Part shown: in pieces, positions 35,209 to 43,733 of the stretch
How the letters are laid out: the number at the start of each line of letters is the position of its first letter
Position numbering within the stretch: the first letter of the stretch is position 1
Source of the DNA: CAWFKW01 sp963816535
GTDB lineage: Bacteria; Bacteroidota; Ignavibacteria; Tepidaquicellales; OLB5
Reading direction: 5' to 3'
NCBI GenBank assembly: GCA_963816535.1
Contig: CAWFKW010000003.1
Span: forward strand, 1,302,001 to 1,366,000
Length of the DNA stretch: 64,000 bases
Notes under the pieces: generated by a model
Database searches by the model: none
Told to the model about the DNA's origin: nothing
Seen by the model: the letters and a program-made list of their open reading frames with translations, nothing else
Made by a program: the position numbers and the translations under genes

Positions 35209-36366
35209 TTAAAAATTATACCTGATGCCAATACTAAGAAGCGTTGCCCAAAGAGTTTGAAGATCGCTGAACCAGTCGGGAGAGTCTGTGTACCTGCGGT
35301 AAACCCCGGCAGAACCTGTGAGCGCGAGTTTATCGTTTGTTATAAATGACGAGTTCTTATTCCCCCTCAGCACAAAATTAAATACCAATTCGTCTGAATA
35401 TCCTGAATTAAGCTGTCCCTCTACCGTCATATATTGTTCGGCCTGCGTGTAAACAGGTTTGAAGAAGTAAGCCCTGGTTTGCAGGTAATGACGAATTTCA
35501 AAAGAGCCCGAAAATTCCGGAGTAAAGTTCTTCGAAAGCTTGGCGGATATTGTGTGCGATTTAACGTCCCATGTATCCCAGTAGTACTTATATCCAAGCT
35601 GAATCGAAACCTTTTTGGTTAACCCTATATTTGTCCTTATTCCTATGGCTTTTCTTATTCTCGAATCCGGTTCAACCGGCTCAAGCGTATGGAATGTAGA
35701 GCTGTCTACTATTATTCTCACAACCTGGTAGCCATCAAGCATATATCCCCTGACATCCGAATACGATGCGTCAAACTGCGTGATAATACTCTTTGAAAGT
35801 ACTTGGGTAAGTTCAGCGCTTATAGTTGAAGTGTTGCGGTCTTTGGTCCATGTCCATATCTGCGGAAATACTTTATCAAGGCTTCTGAGAAAACTAAGCT
35901 GTACTATTGTGTTTTTCTTTGCAAACGGGTAAGTAAGCGATCCTACAAACGTTTTGGAAGAATAGTCGTGTTCAATACTGTAATCGCCATTTAAAGAAAA
36001 CAGTCCGCTGAAAACCTTCTGGTTAACGCCTAACCCCAGTTCATGACGCCATTCGTCGGGAGTGTTATCGCCCCCGCCTGTTTTTTTCGTAGTCGCAGAT
36101 GTTAATCCGTCAACCTGGAAATTCGCTTTCATCGACGCGGCCGTTATTATATCCGATAAATATCTTGCGGTGATGCCTGTGCCGCTTGAGAGTTTCTTAT
36201 TGTATGTAATTTCCGGATAAATAACCGTCACTCCGAAATTATCAAAATACGAATTTATTCTTGCATCCAGTTCGTTTTCAGGCACCTCCTGCCCGTAAGC
36301 AAATGAGGCTGAAATAAATATAGCAAATAATATTAAATGATACTTTACACCGCAATGATCAGCCAC
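35209..36366 (-). CDS. DUF3570 outer-membrane-like protein with possible flavinylation motif
   Basis: I start at GTG because a GGAGG ribosome site lies eight bases upstream and the following sequence is a clean signal peptide ending AYGQ; a longer ATG start also exists. The 385-residue mature protein alternates polar and hydrophobic residues with aromatic strand ends and finishes LLSIGIRYNF, as in an outer-membrane beta barrel. Near the N-terminus DGLTSATT (86-93; bases 36088-36111) resembles the ApbE acceptor consensus D-x-x-T/S-G-A-T/S. DUF3570 genes commonly accompany DUF4266 and ApbE; the function is unknown. Confidence 0.85.
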   Translation of the reverse strand: MADHCGVKYHLILFAIFISASFAYGQEVPENELDARINSYFDNFGVTVIYPEITYNKKLSSGTGITARYLSDIITAASMKANFQVDGLTSATTKKTGGGDNTPDEWRHELGLGVNQKVFSGLFSLNGDYSIEHDYSSKTFVGSLTYPFAKKNTIVQLSFLRSLDKVFPQIWTWTKDRNTSTISAELTQVLSKSIITQFDASYSDVRGYMLDGYQVVRIIVDSSTFHTLEPVEPDSRIRKAIGIRTNIGLTKKVSIQLGYKYYWDTWDVKSHTISAKLSKNFTPEFSGSFEIRHYLQTRAYFFKPVYTQAEQYMTVEGQLNSGYSDELVFNFVLRGNKNSSFITNDKLALTGSAGVYRRYTDSPDWFSDLQTLWATLLSIGIRYNF

Positions 36367-36598
36367 AGCCGCAGCCTCCGCTTTGAGAGCCATCGCCGCC
36401 TTCCGTGCCTTCCCTTATGAAAAGGAAATGAAGCTGCGCCCCTTTTTCCATGGGGTTCTCATCAAACATCATGTTCGGGTCGGAAAGTCTTTCCCTCTCC
36501 CACGGCTGAACGACCGCGCATCCTGCCGCAAGCAAAGGAAGCAAAATGAGGAATAACAAAAATAGTTTAGCCAATAGCTTTATGCCTTTATTTCGCAA
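36359..36598 (-). CDS. DUF4266 lipoprotein
   Basis: All possible starts are TTG; I choose the one giving MRNKGIKLLAKLFLLFLILL, overlapping the TlpA stop by 11 bases (another lies eight codons upstream). The signal ends LLAAGC, a perfect lipobox, and the short mature part has VVQPWERERLSDPNMMFDEN and a tail SGGCGCG, matching DUF4266. It probably sits in the outer membrane and partners with DUF3570. The Cys-Gly-Cys-Gly end could bind metal or be a disulfide. Confidence 0.82.
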   Translation of the reverse strand: MRNKGIKLLAKLFLLFLILLPLLAAGCAVVQPWERERLSDPNMMFDENPMEKGAQLHFLFIREGTEGGDGSQSGGCGCG

Positions 36599-37097
36599 GG
36601 AGTTCCGTAATAGTTTTATCAAGCTTGTCTTTCAGGTCGTCGTTATACCCGACTTCCTTATATTTTATTATGCCGGATTTGTTTATTACGACGGTAGTCG
36701 GCATGCCTTCCACATTATAAAGAGGCGGTATCTTTGACTCGCTGTCAAATATTAACGGGAATGTAATATCTTCGTTTATAGAATTCTGAAACTCTCTCAT
36801 TTTATCCAATTGAGTGTCAACATTGATTCCAATTATGACCAATGAATCCGCCGCATAGTCATTATACAGCTTTATCAGGTGCGGCATAGATTTTTTGCAG
36901 GGAACGCACCAGCTTGCCCAAAAATCGAGAACAACTATTCTGCCCTTCAGGTCAGATAGTCTTATCGGGTTGCCGTTGAGGTCTTTGGCCGTGAAATCAG
37001 GAGCCGTAGAATTTACCTCCTGGGCGAACGATCCCGCCGAAAAAATCATTACAGCAAAGCAAAGAAAAAATATTCTTGACATATTAGTTGAGTTCAT
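36588..37097 (-). CDS. TlpA-like periplasmic thioredoxin
   Basis: A 169-residue thioredoxin-fold protein with an N-terminal signal sequence, the active site WCVPC (C64, C67) and the family features FTAKDLNGNPIRLSDLKG and a cis-proline in VEGMPTTVVI. It likely reduces disulfides in the envelope, for instance of apocytochrome heme sites or of the Cys-rich neighbours. It starts adjacent to the stop of the cytochrome gene. Confidence 0.9.
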   Translation of the reverse strand: MNSTNMSRIFFLCFAVMIFSAGSFAQEVNSTAPDFTAKDLNGNPIRLSDLKGRIVVLDFWASWCVPCKKSMPHLIKLYNDYAADSLVIIGINVDTQLDKMREFQNSINEDITFPLIFDSESKIPPLYNVEGMPTTVVINKSGIIKYKEVGYNDDLKDKLDKTITELLAK

Positions 37098-37402
37098 TAA
37101 TGTTTACTTCCGCCGTTTCCGTTATTGCCTTCCCAGATATTTGAATGGCACTCGTAACATGACTGGGTTACTACCAGGGTCCCGTTGGAATTATACACTC
37201 CTCCTTTAAGATCCTGCCCGTGGCAGGTCTTGCACGCATCTGCGCTCTCGCCCCTGCGTATAGAAGCATGGAAAAAGCCGCCAAAACTTGAGGTATGGTC
37301 AGACGGAAGATTTGCCTTTGCGGAAGGAGATACTATCATGCTGCAAGCGGAATACATTATCATAAGAAAAGCAAAGCCTATGTACAGCAGAAAATATCTC
37401 AT
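37097..37402 (-). CDS. Diheme c-type cytochrome lipoprotein
   Basis: This 101-residue protein has a signal with a weak lipobox (MYSAC, Cys20) and two heme c attachment motifs, CKTCH (57-61) and CYECH (82-86). It is the first gene of the cytochrome-TlpA-DUF4266-DUF3570-NusG_II-ApbE operon and is probably an outer-face or periplasmic electron carrier. The few extra histidines near the N-terminus (H36, H45) could be axial heme ligands. Confidence 0.82.
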   Translation of the reverse strand: MRYFLLYIGFAFLMIMYSACSMIVSPSAKANLPSDHTSSFGGFFHASIRRGESADACKTCHGQDLKGGVYNSNGTLVVTQSCYECHSNIWEGNNGNGGSKH

Positions 37403-37548
37403 ATTTTGAATTTGTGTTATGCAAAATTAGAGCTAAGCACAATCATAAAAAATGACAATAGTCATGAAATAGAATATTTTTACATTTTTTTACATTTAGG
37501 GGAAAATATGGCAATTCTGAAGACATAATCGAGGCCTATTAGCCGCAA

Positions 37549-38166
37549 TTGATTGTTGTTCTATTCATTTCTGGCTGCGGCAAAAATGAAGACGCTCCCA
37601 AAACAGAAATCAAAGACTCTGTAAAGACCACAGAAACCAAGAAGGTTGAGAATCCAGCTTCAGCGCATATTGTTTTTGACGTTACCGGCGACCGTGTCGG
37701 GACAGACGATGCATATATGACGGGAAAACAATTCCGGCAGGTTATGGACGTCAAGAAAGACGGGGTTATGAAGAAGATCACGCTCATTTCCGACGGAAAA
37801 ATATTTTACCTTATCTCAGAATCCAGCGGGAAAAAACTCGGTATTAAAATGCCTTTGGATAGCAGCAAAGATTTTACTCTGAAGAAAAGTCCGGGAGAAG
37901 ATTTCGAAGACCTGGTTTCAAGGATTAATAGTTTCCCGACAGTAGGTTCGGAGGTAATCCTGGGAAATACATGCGAGCTGAAAATAACTCCTCACAAAGA
38001 TACGATGGCGGTTTACCGGGGCTTCCCAATGAAAGCAAATTTCAGAAGCAAAGGATTTTATATGATAGCCACAAAGTTTGAAACTAACCCGACGATCACG
38101 GATGATATGTTTGTGCCTCCAACCGGTGTGGAATATATCGATTTCAATATGTTGAGGAGAAGATAG
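37549..38166 (+). CDS. Putative lipoprotein with aberrant N-terminus
   Basis: The 205-residue product opens at a TTG with MIVVLFISGCGKNEDAP, ending in a plausible lipobox SGC, but it has no basic n-region and an in-frame TAG lies just upstream. A short ATG frame at 37508-37528 (MAILKT) in another phase directly precedes it, so the original start may have been lost by a frameshift. The mature part (about 35-205) resembles LolA/outer-membrane lipoprotein sorting-like folds, with KKITLISDGKIFYLISE strands, but I cannot assign a family confidently. Confidence 0.6.
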   Translation: MIVVLFISGCGKNEDAPKTEIKDSVKTTETKKVENPASAHIVFDVTGDRVGTDDAYMTGKQFRQVMDVKKDGVMKKITLISDGKIFYLISESSGKKLGIKMPLDSSKDFTLKKSPGEDFEDLVSRINSFPTVGSEVILGNTCELKITPHKDTMAVYRGFPMKANFRSKGFYMIATKFETNPTITDDMFVPPTGVEYIDFNMLRRR

Positions 38167-38170
38167 TCCG

Positions 38171-38249
38171 CCTCACCCCGCTAAGGCGGGTAAACTTGGC
38201 ACGCTTCCCCTCTTTTCAAAGGAAAGGGCGCCCGATATGACGGGTGAGG
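38171..38249. repeat. Intergenic inverted-repeat element, second copy of the CCTCACCCC type
   Basis: The ends CCTCACCC and GGGTGAGG are complementary and match those of the element at 571-638; the interior holds CCCGC-taag-GCGGG and a CCCCTC/GAAAGGG pair. It immediately follows the lipoprotein stop, within a 332-bp region without a complete gene. It may act as a terminator. Confidence 0.6.
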
Positions 38250-38262
38250 ATTCCCGCTAATA

Positions 38263-38481
38263 CTATTTTTCGTAAAAATGCCTCGGGTACCAGTCTGTTC
38301 CGCGGCCTTCAGGAGTATAGTGGTATATATTCCATAACGGCCATATCATAAATTTGGCAATACCAACATGGACCTCAATTTTCGAAAAACCTGGCAAAGT
38401 TACCGTCAACATATAAGATTCTAACAATTTATCAATCCGCTCTAACAGTTCTCTATCATTCTTAACGCTTCGGTAATAAAA
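38263..38481 (-). pseudogene. Probable gene remnant
   Basis: On the minus strand an open stretch encodes KNDRELLERIDKLLESYMLT and continues with a tryptophan/tyrosine-rich end (WPLWNIYHYTPEGRGTDWYP, then RHFYEK and a stop). It has no good start before an in-frame TGA, and a protein-like stretch (LGERFDFITEALRMI) continues upstream in another frame, as if a frameshift broke one gene. The intact tail could instead be a 49-aa gene from the ATG at 38412. No family recognised. Confidence 0.35.
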
Positions 38482-38543
38482 TCAAAACGCTCTCCTAAAT
38501 GTATCGTAATATTAATTTCACAAGGTATGCCTTTATTTGTGCC

Positions 38544-39611
38544 ATGGTAACGAACCAATTAGGAAAGAAAAAAGCGCTTTTCATATGCGGCTCCAATAAC
38601 CAGACCACAATGATGCACGAAATTTCAAAGCGCCTTGATGGCTTCGATTGTTACTTCACGCCTTACTATTGCAGCGGTTCTTTGAAAGTTTTGTATAACG
38701 CAGGGGCGCTTGATTTTACAGTGGCCGGTAAACGATTCCAGAACGAAGCTATATTATACATTCTGACCAACGGCCTTAAACTGGATTTTGAAGGCAAAAA
38801 AAATGATTACGACCTTGTAATAACATGTTCCGATCTCGTAATCCAGAAAAATATACGCGGCAAAAAAATTGTGCTGGTGCAGGAAGGCATGACCGACCCT
38901 GAAAACTTCATTTACAATATTGTAAGGTCGCTTAAGCTTCCCAGGTATCTTGCCAGCACCGCCGCTACCGGGCTCTCACACCGCTATGACGCTTTCTGCG
39001 TCGCTTCAGAAGGATACAGGCGCCTTTTTGAAGCAAAAGGAGTTAATCCTGGCAAGATGATTGTAACCGGTATTCCCAATTTTGATAATTCAGAGAAGTT
39101 TCTGAATAATGACTTTCCTCACAGCGATTTTGTTCTTGCCGCCACGTCCGACGCAAGAGAAACTTACAAATATGAAAACAGGAAGAAGTTTATTAAAAAA
39201 TGTATCCGCATAGCCAATGGAAGACAACTGATATTCAAGCTGCACCCTAACGAAAACTTCAGACGTGCTGTAAGAGAGATAGTAAAATATGCGCCGGGCA
39301 CCATAATATACACAGCGGGGAACGTAAATCATCTGATCGCAAAATGCAGCGCGCTTGTTACAAAATATTCTTCAGTCGTATATATTGGGATCGCGCTTGG
39401 AAAAGAGGTCTATTCAGATTTTGACGTTAACTGGCTGCACAGCGTCGCGCCGGTTCAAAATGGCGGGGCATCAGCCGGAAATATCTCTGTTGTTTGCAGG
39501 GCTGTTGCCGATGGCGCCGCGATTTCAGCGGCGGATGTATATGAAAAATTTGCGCCCGTATCGGAAAAATACGAATACCCGGAGCTAAAAAGCGCTTTAC
39601 TTGAAGCTTAA
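38544..39611 (+). CDS. GT-B-fold glycosyl/glycerophosphotransferase-like protein
   Basis: I prefer the ATG at residue 16 of the longer frame (MVTNQLGKKKALFICGSNNQ), giving 355 residues; the upstream part overlaps a remnant and reads unlike a protein start. The pattern of two Rossmann-like halves, VTGIPNFD in the hinge region, IFKLHPNE and the ALVTKYSSVVYIGIALGKEVYS helix resembles CDP-glycerol phosphotransferases and related surface-polysaccharide enzymes that act on nucleotide-activated donors. It leads the sugar operon and may transfer its product. The acceptor is unknown. Confidence 0.6.
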   Translation: MVTNQLGKKKALFICGSNNQTTMMHEISKRLDGFDCYFTPYYCSGSLKVLYNAGALDFTVAGKRFQNEAILYILTNGLKLDFEGKKNDYDLVITCSDLVIQKNIRGKKIVLVQEGMTDPENFIYNIVRSLKLPRYLASTAATGLSHRYDAFCVASEGYRRLFEAKGVNPGKMIVTGIPNFDNSEKFLNNDFPHSDFVLAATSDARETYKYENRKKFIKKCIRIANGRQLIFKLHPNENFRRAVREIVKYAPGTIIYTAGNVNHLIAKCSALVTKYSSVVYIGIALGKEVYSDFDVNWLHSVAPVQNGGASAGNISVVCRAVADGAAISAADVYEKFAPVSEKYEYPELKSALLEA

Positions 39612-39614
39612 TAA

Positions 39615-40436
39615 GTGCAAAACAAGGTTCAGAAAATATTAACTGTCATACAGGCGAGGACTTCATCAACAAGGCTGCCGGGAAAAGTTATGCTAAATAT
39701 TCTGGGCAGGCCCATTTTATCGCTTATGATTGAACGGGTCATGCGCTCACGGCTTGCAGGAACTGTTGTTGTTGCCGCCACCGAAGAACCTGAAGACGAC
39801 ATGATAGAGGAGCTTTGCCTCAGAGAAAACATAAATTGTTTCAGGGGAAACAAAACAGATCTGCTCGACAGGCATTACAGAGCCGCCATCAAATATAACG
39901 CTGATATTATAGTTAAGGTCCCGTCAGATTGCCCGTTAATTGACCATACTATAATAGATAAAGTTCTCGAATTCTACCTGGAACACATTGATGAATACGA
40001 TTATGCAAGCAACCTGCACCCAGCCACCTATCCCGACGGCAACGATGTCGAAGCTTTCAGCTTTTCATCGCTCCACGAATCGTGGAAAAATGCGCGTAAA
40101 GATTACGAACGCGAGCACACCACACCGTATATATGGGATAACCCCTCCAATTTCGCAATCGGGAACGTTGTTTGGAAGAATTCAGGTTTTGATTATTCGC
40201 TTACGCACAGGTGGACCCTGGATTACGAAGAAGATTATAAATTCATAAGATCGGTCTTCGAAGAATTATACCCGCACAATCCCGATTTTGGCCTGAAAGA
40301 CATCCTGGGTCTGGTTGAAAGCCGTCCGTATTTAAAAACAATTAATGAAAAGCTTGCAGGCATTAACTGGTACAGGCATTATAAGAACGAATTAAAAACA
40401 ATTAAACCTGTTTCAGGTAAACAAATGGCATTTTAA
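39615..40436 (+). CDS. SpsF-type cytidylyltransferase
   Basis: The 273-residue protein (GTG start) has the nucleotide-binding opening TVIQARTSSTRLPGKVM, then VKVPSDCPLIDH with the metal-binding aspartate, and a C-terminal region ending LAGINWYRHYKNEL. SpsF/NeuA-like enzymes activate acidic sugars to the CMP form. With NeuB- and KdsC-type enzymes downstream, it probably makes the CMP-linked product of this operon. The substrate remains open. Confidence 0.85.
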   Translation: MQNKVQKILTVIQARTSSTRLPGKVMLNILGRPILSLMIERVMRSRLAGTVVVAATEEPEDDMIEELCLRENINCFRGNKTDLLDRHYRAAIKYNADIIVKVPSDCPLIDHTIIDKVLEFYLEHIDEYDYASNLHPATYPDGNDVEAFSFSSLHESWKNARKDYEREHTTPYIWDNPSNFAIGNVVWKNSGFDYSLTHRWTLDYEEDYKFIRSVFEELYPHNPDFGLKDILGLVESRPYLKTINEKLAGINWYRHYKNELKTIKPVSGKQMAF

Positions 40437-40438
40437 TC

Positions 40439-41308
40439 ATGTGCAGAAATTTAAAAGCCGAAGAAATTGAAAAATTAAAAGAAACAGCTTTTAACGTCAG
40501 AAAGCATATTATAAGAATGTCCGGCAAAGGAGGCTGTTTCATCGGGGCATCGCTATCATGCGCTGATCTGGTCGTCTATTTATATTCGAAAGCGCTTAAT
40601 ATAAATACGAACAACCTTACCGACCCGGCAAGGGATTATTTTTTCCTTTCCAAGGGACATGACGTGCCGGCTTTGTACGGTACACTGGCAGAACTTGGAT
40701 TTATTGAAAAAGACAGGCTGAATAATCATTTGAAAACAAACGATTCAATTTACTGGCATCCGAATACAAAAATCCCCGGAATTGAATTTCACTCGGGCTC
40801 GCTGGGACACCTGCTGTCGGTAGCGGCAGGCGTAGCCTATGACTGCAAGTCAAAGGGACAAAAGAACAGGATTGTAGTTCTTACCGGAGATGGCGAACTG
40901 AACGAAGGCTCAAGCTGGGAAGCATGCATGGTAGCCGCCGCGCTAAAGCTTGATAACATGGTTATTATAGTCGATAGGAACCAGTTCCAGGCAAATATAG
41001 AAACCGAAAAATTAATTCCGCTCGAGCCGCTTCTCGACAAATTTGAATCATTCGGGCTGGCGGCCGGTATAATTGACGGGCATAGTTTCCCCGAAATGGA
41101 TTCCATTTTCTCACAGATACCGTTCGAAACAAAAAAACCGAGCGTAATTATCGCTAATACTCTAAGAGGTAAGGGCCTCCCAAGCATAGAAGCGCGGGCC
41201 GATCGGTGGTTCTGCTATTTTTCAGAAAGCGAAGTTGGCCAGCTTCTTGAAGAGCTTAATGGCGGAAAAACCGCCGGGATAACTTCGGAAGCTTTAATTG
41301 TAAGATAA
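40439..41308 (+). CDS. Transketolase-like, N-terminal (TPP-binding) half
   Basis: A 289-residue protein with the thiamine diphosphate motif GDGELNEGSSWEACMVAA and Mg2+ binding region, plus the GHDVPALYGTLAELG and EFHSGSLGHLLSVA regions of the pyrophosphate side. It equals the first half of a transketolase; the second half is the next gene, nine to eighteen bp away. Split transketolases are frequent in secondary sugar clusters. It probably moves a two-carbon unit to make the aldose precursor. Confidence 0.9.
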   Translation: MCRNLKAEEIEKLKETAFNVRKHIIRMSGKGGCFIGASLSCADLVVYLYSKALNINTNNLTDPARDYFFLSKGHDVPALYGTLAELGFIEKDRLNNHLKTNDSIYWHPNTKIPGIEFHSGSLGHLLSVAAGVAYDCKSKGQKNRIVVLTGDGELNEGSSWEACMVAAALKLDNMVIIVDRNQFQANIETEKLIPLEPLLDKFESFGLAAGIIDGHSFPEMDSIFSQIPFETKKPSVIIANTLRGKGLPSIEARADRWFCYFSESEVGQLLEELNGGKTAGITSEALIVR

Positions 41309-41325
41309 ATTCAACAGTGTATAAC

Positions 41326-42261
41326 ATGAACTACGAAGAACTCCTAAGAGAGTTGATAATGGAAGATGACAGGATCGTAATTCTTACAGCCGAGAACCGG
41401 GCGGCTATAAGAAATCTTCCGGCGCAGATTGGCGATAGATTTATTGATACAGGCATTACAGAGCAGACTATGGCTGGCATGGCGGCAGGGCTTGCGCTGC
41501 GCGGCAGAATTCCGGTAGTTCACGCTCTTGCTTCGTTCCTTACAATGAGAGCCTTTGAATTCATTCGAACTGACATTGGGATTCCCGGGCTCCCGGTAAA
41601 ACTTGTTGGCGGCGTGCCGGGTTTCCTTTCCGAAGCAAACGGGCCGACGCACCAGGCAATAGAAGACATTTCGCTTATGCGGGGCATTCCCAACATGAAC
41701 ATTTTTTGTCCGGCTGACGAATCGGATTTGCTCTTTGGCTTAAGAACCATCATCAACTCCGATAAGCCGTTTTATATCAGGTATAACAATATGAAAAATG
41801 TTGCCGGACATAATCCAAAATTCGAGATCGGGCGCGCTGAGATAATAAACTTTGGGGACGATATAACAATTTTGACTTATGGGATGCTATTCCGCCAGGC
41901 TTACGAGGCGATGATAATACTTGAAGCAGGCGGACTTTCGGTCAGGCTTATCAATATGAGAACGCTTAAGCCGATAGATGAAGAGGCAATAATAAACGCC
42001 GCAGAAGAAACTTCGATGATTGTGACTCTGGAGGACCATTTCTTAACGGGCGGCCTTTATTCTATTGTTGCAGAGTTGTTTCTGAAATACAAGCTGCAAA
42101 ATACGGTGGTTCCAATTGCTTTGAACAACCGGTGGTTTAAACCGGCGCTTCTTCAGGACGTTCTTGAGCACGAAGGATTTACAGGCAACAAGATCGCGCA
42201 AAACATCCTGAAGAACTACGCAGAGAGAACCGAAACTGTAAAATTTAAAAGCCTAATTTAA
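41326..42261 (+). CDS. Transketolase-like, C-terminal (pyrimidine-binding) half
   Basis: At 311 residues (ATG; a GTG three codons upstream is possible) this complements the previous gene. It has DTGITEQTMAGMAAGLALRG with the catalytic glutamate, HALASFLTMRAFEFIRTD, and the VKLVGGVPGFLSEANGPTHQ segment, then the C-terminal domain (about 190-311). Both halves should form a heterotetramer. Sugar specificity cannot be told from sequence. Confidence 0.9.
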   Translation: MNYEELLRELIMEDDRIVILTAENRAAIRNLPAQIGDRFIDTGITEQTMAGMAAGLALRGRIPVVHALASFLTMRAFEFIRTDIGIPGLPVKLVGGVPGFLSEANGPTHQAIEDISLMRGIPNMNIFCPADESDLLFGLRTIINSDKPFYIRYNNMKNVAGHNPKFEIGRAEIINFGDDITILTYGMLFRQAYEAMIILEAGGLSVRLINMRTLKPIDEEAIINAAEETSMIVTLEDHFLTGGLYSIVAELFLKYKLQNTVVPIALNNRWFKPALLQDVLEHEGFTGNKIAQNILKNYAERTETVKFKSLI

Positions 42262-42276
42262 TATTTCTAATAGACT

Positions 42277-43620
42277 ATGCCAAATAAAGTAAGGCTTAAC
42301 CAGGACTATCCGGCGATCACAGAGTCGGATAAATTATATGAAAGAGGGGTTGGACTTATCCCCGCTCTCACGCAGACTCTGGCAAAGGGCCCAGGCCAAT
42401 ATGTACAGGGCGTAGCGCCTAAATTCATCCAACGTGGAAAAGGTTCGCATGTATGGGATGTTGACGGCAATGAATTTATAGATTTTAATATGGGCATAGG
42501 CCCCATATCGCTGGGTTACTCGTATGATAAAGTTGATTGCGCCATAAATGAACAGCTGAAAAACGGAATAACATTTTCGATGATGCACCCTCTTGAAGTT
42601 GAGGTCGCTGAGCTCGTCAGGGAAGTTGTCCCGAACGCGGAGAGCGTGAGATACAGCAAAACAGGATGCGATGTTACAAGCGCTGCAGTCAGGCTGGCAA
42701 GAGCCTACACCGGAAGAGAGAAAGTATTGTGCTGCGGCTATCACGGCTGGCATGACTGGTATATATCGGTCACCGACAGAAGCAAGGGCATTCCGCAAAA
42801 CATACAGGACCTTACGCATACTTTTAATTATAATGATATTTCCTCGGTAATTGAATCAATAGATAACGATACCGCCTGCGTGATACTGGAGCCTGTGGCA
42901 TTTGAGGAACCGAAAGAAAATTTTCTTCACAACCTTAAAGATGTTTGCCGAAAGAACGGTACACTCTTAATATTTGATGAAATGTGGACCGGGTTCCGCC
43001 TGCTTCTGGGCGGCGCTCAGGAGTATTACGGCATTACGGCCGACCTGGCATGTTTTTCAAAAGCTATTGCAAACGGAATGCCGCTCTCCGCTCTCACAGG
43101 AAGGAAAGAGATAATGGCTTTGCTTGAAAAAGACGTTTTTTTCTTTACCACTTTCGGAGGCGAGGCGCTTTCGCTGGCTGCGGCAAAAGCTACAATAACT
43201 GAAATGAAAGAGAAGAATGTTTCCGAGTACATTTCCATACAGGGCAAAAAGCTTATGGACTCATACAACGAACTGGCGCAATATTATAATGCGCCCTACA
43301 CAAAATGTACCGGCCTTAACTGCAGAAGCATAATTACCTTTGATGCCGCAGCAGGCGATCCTCTTGAACTCAAATCGCTGTTGCAGCAGGAATTGATAAA
43401 ACGCGGTATCCTGTGGTCAGGAACCAACAATATTAGTTTTACGCACTACGACAGCGATATTGATTATTCAATCGAAGCGTTCGAAGAAGCGCTGAAGGCG
43501 CTGGCCAATGCCGTCGAAGCCGGTTCTGTAAGCTCCGCCCTGCGCGGCAAGCCTGTTGAGCCGGTTTTCAGAAAGACAAGCAACTTTAATATGAAACCAA
43601 GGACGGCGAGAGCCGTATAA
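42277..43620 (+). CDS. Class III aminotransferase (glutamate-1-semialdehyde mutase-like)
   Basis: The 447-residue PLP enzyme has the cofactor lysine K262 in FSKAIANGMPLSAL, D234 in LIFDEMWTGFR and the conserved CCGYHGWHDWY segment, as in HemL-like proteins. HemL itself is excluded by the operon context and divergent ends. Members of this subgroup aminate sugar aldehydes or ketones, or act as aminomutases. It likely puts an amino group on the sugar made by this operon. Confidence 0.85.
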   Translation: MPNKVRLNQDYPAITESDKLYERGVGLIPALTQTLAKGPGQYVQGVAPKFIQRGKGSHVWDVDGNEFIDFNMGIGPISLGYSYDKVDCAINEQLKNGITFSMMHPLEVEVAELVREVVPNAESVRYSKTGCDVTSAAVRLARAYTGREKVLCCGYHGWHDWYISVTDRSKGIPQNIQDLTHTFNYNDISSVIESIDNDTACVILEPVAFEEPKENFLHNLKDVCRKNGTLLIFDEMWTGFRLLLGGAQEYYGITADLACFSKAIANGMPLSALTGRKEIMALLEKDVFFFTTFGGEALSLAAAKATITEMKEKNVSEYISIQGKKLMDSYNELAQYYNAPYTKCTGLNCRSIITFDAAAGDPLELKSLLQQELIKRGILWSGTNNISFTHYDSDIDYSIEAFEEALKALANAVEAGSVSSALRGKPVEPVFRKTSNFNMKPRTARAV

Positions 43621-43625
43621 ATACC

Positions 43626-43721
43626 ATGGATTTGAAGAAGTCGACTTTTTTTTCACTTTCGTTCTCAATATATATTCTGCTGCTGATATTCATAATGCTT
43701 ACTTTTCTTATTCTGAAATAA
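43626..43721 (+). CDS. 31-residue single-pass membrane peptide
   Basis: In the gap between the aminotransferase and SDR genes an ATG opens a 31-codon frame: MDLKKS, then a hydrophobic stretch of about 22 residues (FSIYILLLIFIMLTFLIL) and a final lysine. Basic start, one transmembrane span and position within a tight operon (5 bp after one stop, 12 bp before the next start) suggest a real small membrane protein. No ribosome site is obvious. Function unknown. Confidence 0.45.
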   Translation: MDLKKSTFFSLSFSIYILLLIFIMLTFLILK

Positions 43722-43733
43722 ACTATTTTTTTA

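Noticed and set aside
42277..43620. Assignment as HemL, glutamate-1-semialdehyde aminomutase for heme
   Set aside because: The gene sits in a sugar operon between transketolase and an SDR, with no heme genes nearby and divergent ends, so a sugar-type aminotransferase is more likely.
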